Of a stretch of DNA of 64,000 nt, positions 59,081-64,000 are shown in pieces (the first letter of the stretch is position 1; each line of letters opens with the position of its first letter). The notes under the pieces are model-generated. The model saw nothing but the letters and a program-made list of their open reading frames with translations. It searched no databases and was not told where the DNA came from. Origin of the DNA: UBA1757 sp963617485 (lineage in GTDB: Bacteria > Bacteroidota > Bacteroidia > Bacteroidales > UBA1402); contig CAVEPA010000010.1 of the NCBI GenBank assembly GCA_963617485.1, positions 31,279 through 95,278 on the forward strand, in the 5' to 3' direction. Position numbers and translations under genes: made by a program.

Positions 59081-60928
59081 ATGATAGTAGCCAACAAGAC
59101 TTTGGACAAGGCTGTCATCCGCTTTTGCGGCGACTCGGGCGATGGTATGCAATTGACCGGAACCCTGTTTTCCACCTTGTCTGCCGTATTCGGTAACGAG
59201 ATTTCAACTTTTCCCGATTACCCTGCTGAAATGCGAGCTCCCCAAGGCTCGCTGAGTGGCGTATCTGGCTATCAGGTACACATAGGCTCATCGAGCATCT
59301 ACACCCCCGGCGACCTGGCCGATGTTCTCATCGCCATGAACCCCGCCGCACTCAAGACCAACGTCCGCAACATGAAACGCGATGCCGTTGTCATCATCGA
59401 CCAAGACACCTTCGATGCAGCAGGTCTGGAAAAGGCCGAATTCAAGACCGACGACCCCATCAAGGAGCTGCACATCGAAAGCGCACAGGTAGTGGCCGTA
59501 CCCATCACCTCTCTTACCAAGCTCAGCCTGGCCGACAGCGGCATGGACAACAAGAGCATTCTGCGCTGCAAGAACATGTTCGCACTGGGTCTGGTGTGCT
59601 GGCTGTTCAGCAAACCGCTCGAAGAGGCCGAGCACCTGCTCAGCAACAAGTTCGGCAAGAAACCCGCCCTTTTGCAGGCCAACCTCAAGGTCATGAACGA
59701 CGGCTACAACTACGGACATAACATCCACGCCAGCGTTTCCACCTATAGCGTAAATCCTTCGCACCTGGAAAAGGGTGTCTACACCGATGTCAAGGGCAAC
59801 CAAGCCACAGCTTGGGGACTTATCGCAGCCGCCGAAAAAGCGGGTCTTCCCTTGTTCTTGGGCAGCTACCCCATCACCCCGGCCACCGATATCCTGCACG
59901 AACTGTCGGCCCGCAAGGAACTGGGCGTGAAGACCGTTCAGGCCGAAGACGAGATTGCCGGCGTCTGCACCGCCATAGGCGCCGCCTTCGCCGGCAACCT
60001 GGCCGCCACCTCCACTTCCGGTCCCGGTATCGCCCTAAAGAGCGAGGCCATCGGTCTGGCCGTGATGGCCGAGCTGCCGCTGGTCGTTGTGGACGTTCAA
60101 CGCGGCGGCCCCTCGACCGGCCTGCCCACCAAAGCCGAGCAGACCGACCTATTGCAGGCTCTCTACGGCCGCAACGGCGAATCGCCCGCTGTGGTTATTG
60201 CCGCCAGCACTCCTGCCAACTGTTTCGACTTTGCCTTCCAAGCTGCTAAAATTGCATTGGAGCACATGACCCCCGTCTTCTTGATGACTGACGCCTTCCT
60301 GGCCAATGGTTCTTCGGCTTGGAAGATTCCCAATATGGACAATTATCCCAGCATCAATCCACCTTACGTTACCGAAGATATGCAAGGCAAGTGGGCTCCT
60401 TACCTGCGTCAGGACAAGAACTTGGTACGCTACTGGGCACTGCCCGGCACCAAAGGTTTTGCCCACCGCATCGGCGGTCTGGAGAAAGACTCCGTCACAG
60501 GTGCAATTTCCACCGATCCCGACAACCATCAGCTGATGACCGACCTGCGTCAAGGCAAGATAGACCGCATTGCCGACTGCCTGCCCTTGCAAAAAGTTGA
60601 GGGCAACCCCGATGCCGATGTATTGGTAGTTGGCTGGGGCGGTACTTACGGACATCTGTATGCCGCCGTTCAAGAGCTCAATGCCGAAGGCAAAGCCTGC
60701 GCTCTAGCCCATTTCAACTACATCAACCCGCTGCCCCGCAACACTCAGGAAATCTTGTCGAAATACAAGAAAATCATCGTCTGCGAACTGAACAACGGAC
60801 AATTTGCCGCCTATCTGCGCTCCAAGATGCCTGCGGGCTTGAATATCAGCCAACTGAACAAGGTTCAGGCCCAACCTTTCGCCGTAGCGGAAGTGAAGGC
60901 AGCCGTATCAGCATTGTTTAACGATTAA
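59081..60928 (+). CDS. korA: 2-oxoacid:ferredoxin oxidoreductase, gamma-alpha fused subunit (KorA-type)
   Basis: A 615-residue subunit. The N-terminal gamma domain (about 1-195) starts AVIRFCGDSGDGMQLTGTLF and has FPDYPAEMRAPQGS. The alpha (pyrimidine) domain follows: NQATAWGLIAAAEKAGLPLFL, SYPITPATDILHELS, VQAEDEIAGVCTAIGAAFAG and VVDVQRGGPSTGLPTKAEQ. The last 120 residues form the transketolase-like C-terminal domain. With KorB it converts 2-oxoglutarate and CoA to succinyl-CoA and reduces ferredoxin (or the reverse in reductive carboxylation). The gamma-alpha fusion is the normal Bacteroidetes form. The ferredoxin subunit is not in the adjacent genes. korB starts 12 bp downstream. Confidence 0.94.
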   Translation: MIVANKTLDKAVIRFCGDSGDGMQLTGTLFSTLSAVFGNEISTFPDYPAEMRAPQGSLSGVSGYQVHIGSSSIYTPGDLADVLIAMNPAALKTNVRNMKRDAVVIIDQDTFDAAGLEKAEFKTDDPIKELHIESAQVVAVPITSLTKLSLADSGMDNKSILRCKNMFALGLVCWLFSKPLEEAEHLLSNKFGKKPALLQANLKVMNDGYNYGHNIHASVSTYSVNPSHLEKGVYTDVKGNQATAWGLIAAAEKAGLPLFLGSYPITPATDILHELSARKELGVKTVQAEDEIAGVCTAIGAAFAGNLAATSTSGPGIALKSEAIGLAVMAELPLVVVDVQRGGPSTGLPTKAEQTDLLQALYGRNGESPAVVIAASTPANCFDFAFQAAKIALEHMTPVFLMTDAFLANGSSAWKIPNMDNYPSINPPYVTEDMQGKWAPYLRQDKNLVRYWALPGTKGFAHRIGGLEKDSVTGAISTDPDNHQLMTDLRQGKIDRIADCLPLQKVEGNPDADVLVVGWGGTYGHLYAAVQELNAEGKACALAHFNYINPLPRNTQEILSKYKKIIVCELNNGQFAAYLRSKMPAGLNISQLNKVQAQPFAVAEVKAAVSALFND

Positions 60929-60940
60929 AGCATTGTTACT

Positions 60941-61954
60941 ATGGAACTTATATATGCTCCCAAAGACTTCAAAAGCAGCGGCAAGGTAAAATGGTGTCCC
61001 GGTTGCGGCGACCACGCCGTATTAAGCTCGCTGCACAAGGCTATGGCCGAACTGGGCGTAGACCCCGACAAAATTGCCGTCATCTCGGGTATCGGTTGCT
61101 CATCGCGTCTACCTTATTATATGAACACCTATGGTTTCCACACCATCCACGGACGCGCCGCCGCCGTTGCTACCGGCGTCAAACTGGGCAACCCCGAACT
61201 CACAGTGTGGCAGATAAGCGGCGATGGCGACTGCCTGGCCATCGGCGGCAATCACTTCATCCACGCCCTGCGCCGTAACATCGACCTGAACATCATCTTG
61301 ATGAACAATCGTATTTACGGCCTCACCAAGGGCCAATACTCGCCCACTTCGCCCAAGGGTTTCATTTCCAAGTCGTCGCCTTACGGCACCATCGAAGAGC
61401 CTTTCCGCCCTGCCGAACTTTGCTTCGGCGCCCGCGGCCAGTTCTTCGCCCGTCTGCTCGATGTCGATTTAAAGAACTCGCAAGAGGTGCTGGTGCAGGC
61501 CGCCAAGCACAAAGGCGCATCGGTGGTGGAAGCTCTGGTGAACTGCGTTATCTTTAACGACGGCACCCACAAGGACATTTCCGACAAGGAGACCCGCGAC
61601 GACCGCGTCATCTACCTGCATCATGGCGAAAAGATGATTTTCGGCAAGAACCGCGACAAAGGCCTTGTGCTCGACGGTCTCTCGCTCAAGGTTGTCACTA
61701 TCGGCGAAAACGGTGTTACCTTAGATGATATCCTCACGCACGATGCCCATTGCAAAGACCTGACCTTGCACTATCTGCTGAGTACTATGTGCGGTCCGGA
61801 CTTTCCCGTGGCACTTGGCGTTATCCGCGATGTGGAAGCACCCACTTACAACGATGCGCTCTTTGAGCAAATTCACGAGGTACAGGCCAAGCGCCCGCAA
61901 ATCACCTGTCTGAACGATTTCTTCAAGACACTCGAAACCTGGGAAATAAAATAA
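60941..61954 (+). CDS. korB: 2-oxoacid:ferredoxin oxidoreductase, beta subunit (KorB-type)
   Basis: A 337-residue thiamine-diphosphate subunit. The Fe-S/TPP start WCPGCGDHAVLSSLHKAM has the CxxC pair; another conserved Cys is in GIGCSSRLPYYM. ISGDGDCLAIGGNHFIHALR (about residues 94-113) followed by NRIYGLTKGQYSPTSPKG is the TPP/Mg binding motif. It catalyses decarboxylation of 2-oxoglutarate and passes electrons to ferredoxin together with KorA. 2-oxoglutarate is the most likely substrate from the overall KorAB pattern, but other 2-oxoacids cannot be excluded. It ends 30 bp before a terminator. Confidence 0.94.
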   Translation: MELIYAPKDFKSSGKVKWCPGCGDHAVLSSLHKAMAELGVDPDKIAVISGIGCSSRLPYYMNTYGFHTIHGRAAAVATGVKLGNPELTVWQISGDGDCLAIGGNHFIHALRRNIDLNIILMNNRIYGLTKGQYSPTSPKGFISKSSPYGTIEEPFRPAELCFGARGQFFARLLDVDLKNSQEVLVQAAKHKGASVVEALVNCVIFNDGTHKDISDKETRDDRVIYLHHGEKMIFGKNRDKGLVLDGLSLKVVTIGENGVTLDDILTHDAHCKDLTLHYLLSTMCGPDFPVALGVIRDVEAPTYNDALFEQIHEVQAKRPQITCLNDFFKTLETWEIK

Positions 61955-61984
61955 GCTTTCGTCCCCACAAGGGATGCCAGCGCT

Positions 61985-62017
61985 AAAAAAGCCCGCCGCG
62001 ATATGGTGGGCTTTTTT
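61985..62017 (+). terminator. Intrinsic terminator after korB
   Basis: AAAAAAGCCCGCC pairs with GGTGGGCTTTTTT (one G-T pair) across a 7 nt loop; the T-run is part of the stem. It can act on both strands. Confidence 0.85.
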
Positions 62018-62121
62018 CTTGCAAGCACCTGAATATCTGTATTTTAACAATCGTTAAACCTGCGAAAAATTATTTATCTATATTTTTCTCTAATCGGCCC
62101 TTTATACTTCAGTTTTGTTTA

Positions 62122-62129
62122 TATCTTTG
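62122..62129 (+). promoter_or_regulatory. -7 box for pckA
   Basis: TATCTTTG, 65 bp before the ATG at 62195, in an AT-rich leader. The -33 element is weak. Confidence 0.55.
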
Positions 62130-62194
62130 CACTCGGAAAAAATTGGTTTTCAAAGAAATTAAGATAATTAAGCTTTATAATTAATCCTCTAAAA

Positions 62195-63796
62195 ATGAAA
62201 AACTTAGATTTAAGCAAGTACGGTATCACAGGTACTACCGAAATCGTACACAACCCTTCTTACGAACAGTTGTTCGCAGACGAAACCAACCCCGCCTTGG
62301 AAGGTTATGAAAAGGGTCAGGTTACTGAACTTGGTGCTGTCAACGTTATGACGGGCATCTATACCGGACGTTCACCCAAAGACAAATTCATTGTGATGGA
62401 CGCCAACTCAAAAGACACTGTATGGTGGACTTCTGACGAATACAAAAACGATAACAAGCCCGTTTCAGAGGCTACTTGGGCTGAACTCAAGAAGCTTGCC
62501 CAAAAGGAACTTTCCAACAAGAAACTGTATGTAGTAGACTGCTTCTGCGGTGCCAACAAGGATACCCGCATGGCTGTGCGCTTCATTATGGAAGTGGCTT
62601 GGCAGGCTCATTTCGTAACCAATATGTTCATCCGCCCCAGCGCTGAGGAGCTGGCTAATTTCGAGCCCAACTTCACCGTTTACAACGCTTCCAAGGCCAA
62701 GGTTGAGAACTACAAGGAACTCGGTCTGAACTCTGAAACTGCCGTGGTATTCAACATCACTAGCCGCGAACAGGTTATCATCAACACTTGGTACGGCGGC
62801 GAAATGAAGAAGGGTATGTTCTCGATGATGAACTACTACCTGCCGCTGAAGGGTATCGCCTCGATGCACTGCTCGGCCAACACCAACGAAAAGGGCGAAA
62901 CCGCTATTTTCTTCGGTTTGTCAGGCACCGGCAAAACCACCCTTTCGACCGATCCCAAGCGTATGCTTATCGGTGACGACGAACACGGCTGGGACGACAA
63001 TGGCGTGTTCAACTTCGAAGGCGGTTGCTATGCCAAGGTTATCAAGCTCGACAAGGAAAGCGAACCCGACATCTACAACGCCATCCGTCGCGATGCCCTG
63101 CTCGAGAACGTTACCGTTGACGCTCAGGGCAAGATTGATTTCGACGACAAGAGCGTTACGGAGAACACCCGCGTTTCTTATCCTATCTACCACATCAACA
63201 ATATTGTAAAGCCCATTTCGGCTGCTCCTGCCGCTCAGAATGTCATCTTCCTGAGTGCTGATGCTTTCGGCGTACTGCCTCCTGTTTCCATTCTGACTCC
63301 AGAACAGACCAAATACTACTTCTTGAGCGGTTTTACCGCCAAATTGGCCGGTACGGAACGTGGCATTACCGAGCCCACGCCTACTTTCTCGGCTTGCTTC
63401 GGCCAGGCTTTCCTGGAACTGCATCCTACCAAGTATGCCGAAGAACTGGTAAAGAAGATGGAAAAGAGCGGTGCCAAGGCTTATCTGGTGAACACTGGTT
63501 GGAACGGTACCGGCAAGCGTATCTCTATCCGCGATACCCGTGGCATTATCGATGCCATCCTCGACGGTTCCATCAAGAATGCTCCTACCAAGAAACTGCC
63601 TATCTTCAACTTTGAAATCCCCACCGAACTGCCCGGCGTAGATTCCAAGATTCTCGATCCTCGCGATACTTACGCTTGCGCTTGCCAATGGGAAGAAAAA
63701 GCCAAAGACTTGGCCGGACGCTTTATCAAGAACTTTGTCAAGTACGAAGGCAACAAGGCTGGCAAGGCCTTGGTTGCTGCCGGTCCTAGCTTGTAA
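62195..63796 (+). CDS. pckA: Phosphoenolpyruvate carboxykinase (ATP)
   Basis: A 533-residue cytoplasmic enzyme of the ATP type. FFGLSGTGKTTLSTDPKRML (about residues 239-258) is the kinase-1a P-loop, and IGDDEHGWDDNGVFNFEGGC the kinase-2/metal site. YTGRSPKDKFIV (about 53) and an Arg-containing TRVSYPIYHINNI complete the substrate pocket. It interconverts oxaloacetate plus ATP and phosphoenolpyruvate, CO2 and ADP; in gut Bacteroidetes it runs mainly in the carboxylating direction to feed succinate production. T-ending codons are frequent, suggesting strong expression. It is a single gene between two terminators. Confidence 0.97.
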   Translation: MKNLDLSKYGITGTTEIVHNPSYEQLFADETNPALEGYEKGQVTELGAVNVMTGIYTGRSPKDKFIVMDANSKDTVWWTSDEYKNDNKPVSEATWAELKKLAQKELSNKKLYVVDCFCGANKDTRMAVRFIMEVAWQAHFVTNMFIRPSAEELANFEPNFTVYNASKAKVENYKELGLNSETAVVFNITSREQVIINTWYGGEMKKGMFSMMNYYLPLKGIASMHCSANTNEKGETAIFFGLSGTGKTTLSTDPKRMLIGDDEHGWDDNGVFNFEGGCYAKVIKLDKESEPDIYNAIRRDALLENVTVDAQGKIDFDDKSVTENTRVSYPIYHINNIVKPISAAPAAQNVIFLSADAFGVLPPVSILTPEQTKYYFLSGFTAKLAGTERGITEPTPTFSACFGQAFLELHPTKYAEELVKKMEKSGAKAYLVNTGWNGTGKRISIRDTRGIIDAILDGSIKNAPTKKLPIFNFEIPTELPGVDSKILDPRDTYACACQWEEKAKDLAGRFIKNFVKYEGNKAGKALVAAGPSL

Positions 63797-63813
63797 ACCG
63801 AGCTTGTGACGAT

Positions 63814-63858
63814 AAAAAAGGAGGACCCGCGCTGCGCGCGGGTCCTCCTTGCTTTTTT
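63814..63858 (+). terminator. Strong bidirectional terminator after pckA
   Basis: AAGGAGGACCCGCG pairs with CGCGGGTCCTCCTT (about 14 bp, GC-rich), flanked by AAAAAA on the left and TTTTTT on the right, so it can end both pckA and the leftward gene at 63896. Confidence 0.92.
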
Positions 63859-63895
63859 AAGAAACTGTTTCTAACAGCAACTTAGCAACCACTTC

Positions 63896-64000
63896 TTACT
63901 TCAGTCGCAACTTCAAGGTCCGTTCGCCGTTCGATGAACTGAGGCGCAGCAAATAGAGACCTTGGGGCAGACCTTCCAGACTGAGGGTGTTGAGGGTGCC
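63896..64000 (-). CDS. C-terminal end of a type IX-secreted protein, 5' part outside the window
   Basis: Only the last 34 residues and the stop are in the window. They read GTLNTLSLEGLPQGLYLLRL, then SSSNGERTLKLRLK and TAA. The pattern of LxGLPxGxYLLRL followed by a short basic strand ending in Lys is that of a type A type IX C-terminal sorting domain, which directs transport through the Por system encoded at 43-49 kb and is then cleaved by the PorU sortase. The cargo domain cannot be seen. Confidence 0.75.
   Translation of the reverse strand, partial: GTLNTLSLEGLPQGLYLLRLSSSNGERTLKLRLK

Overview
The window looks like chromosome from an anaerobic Bacteroidales bacterium (phylum Bacteroidota) that carries a type IX secretion system. 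Three lines of evidence support this. First, many genes are preceded by the Bacteroidetes -7 box TAnnTTTG, often with a TTG/TTTG element 19-21 bp upstream, and few have a Shine-Dalgarno sequence. Second, the porP-porK-porL-porM-porN (gldKLMN) secretion operon, a PorZ-like protein and at least two proteins with type IX sorting tails are present. Third, there is anaerobic metabolism: 2-oxoacid:ferredoxin oxidoreductase, corrinoid methyl transfer and ATP-dependent PEP carboxykinase. I cannot name the genus. Genes are densely packed, no gene-free stretch exceeds about 275 bp, and I see no rRNA, tRNA, insertion sequence, prophage or CRISPR array.

Layout. 1-3.6 kb: truncated sirtuin, a membrane protein with a winged-helix regulator, and two small lipoproteins flanking an outer-membrane barrel. 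3.8-6.6 kb: a SIMPL-domain protein and two polysaccharide genes. 6.6-12.2 kb (minus): a five-gene unit of HAD hydrolase, Wza-like export lipoprotein, Wzc-like tyrosine autokinase with a Tyr-Gly repeat tail, a nucleotidyltransferase-GHMP kinase fusion, and a queuosine-precursor transporter. 12.3-15.0 kb: MATE and MFS transporters. 15.1-22.3 kb (minus): lipid-related genes: lpxB, M18 aminopeptidase, UbiA prenyltransferase, radical SAM protein, acyl-ACP thioesterase, and an acyl-CoA ligase with its own promoters. 22.4-28.3 kb (plus): parA-parB-DUF5683-lytic transglycosylase-rel. 28.3-32.4 kb: alaS divergent from an M23 peptidase and a MerR regulator.

32.5-37.9 kb holds a 1781-residue secreted protein whose modules all occur twice and which ends in a sorting tail. 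38.0-43.1 kb (minus) is a galacturonate/pectin operon: uxaB, uxaA, a GH28 lipoprotein and a YqiA-like hydrolase, with an intrinsic terminator between uxaB and uxaA. 43.3-48.8 kb is the type IX secretion core. 48.9-50.8 kb holds manC convergent with lptB.

The most unusual gene is at 50.9-53.8 kb: one reading frame joins a UroD/MtaA-like methyltransferase domain, a homocysteine S-methyltransferase domain and a corrinoid-binding domain. It looks like a complete corrinoid methyl-transfer relay in one chain, without the folate or reactivation domains of MetH. Next (minus) comes a nadA-rdgB fusion followed by porZ and a PL10 pectate lyase, then korA-korB and pckA (plus). A sorting tail of a further secreted protein enters from the right edge.

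Two themes recur. Pectin use is represented by the pectate lyase, GH28 and UxaA/UxaB. Surface biology is represented by capsule export, LPS enzymes, and type IX secretion with its cargo. Coordinates, motifs and reading frames were read directly from the sequence; family names rest on remembered motif patterns, and no database search was run.
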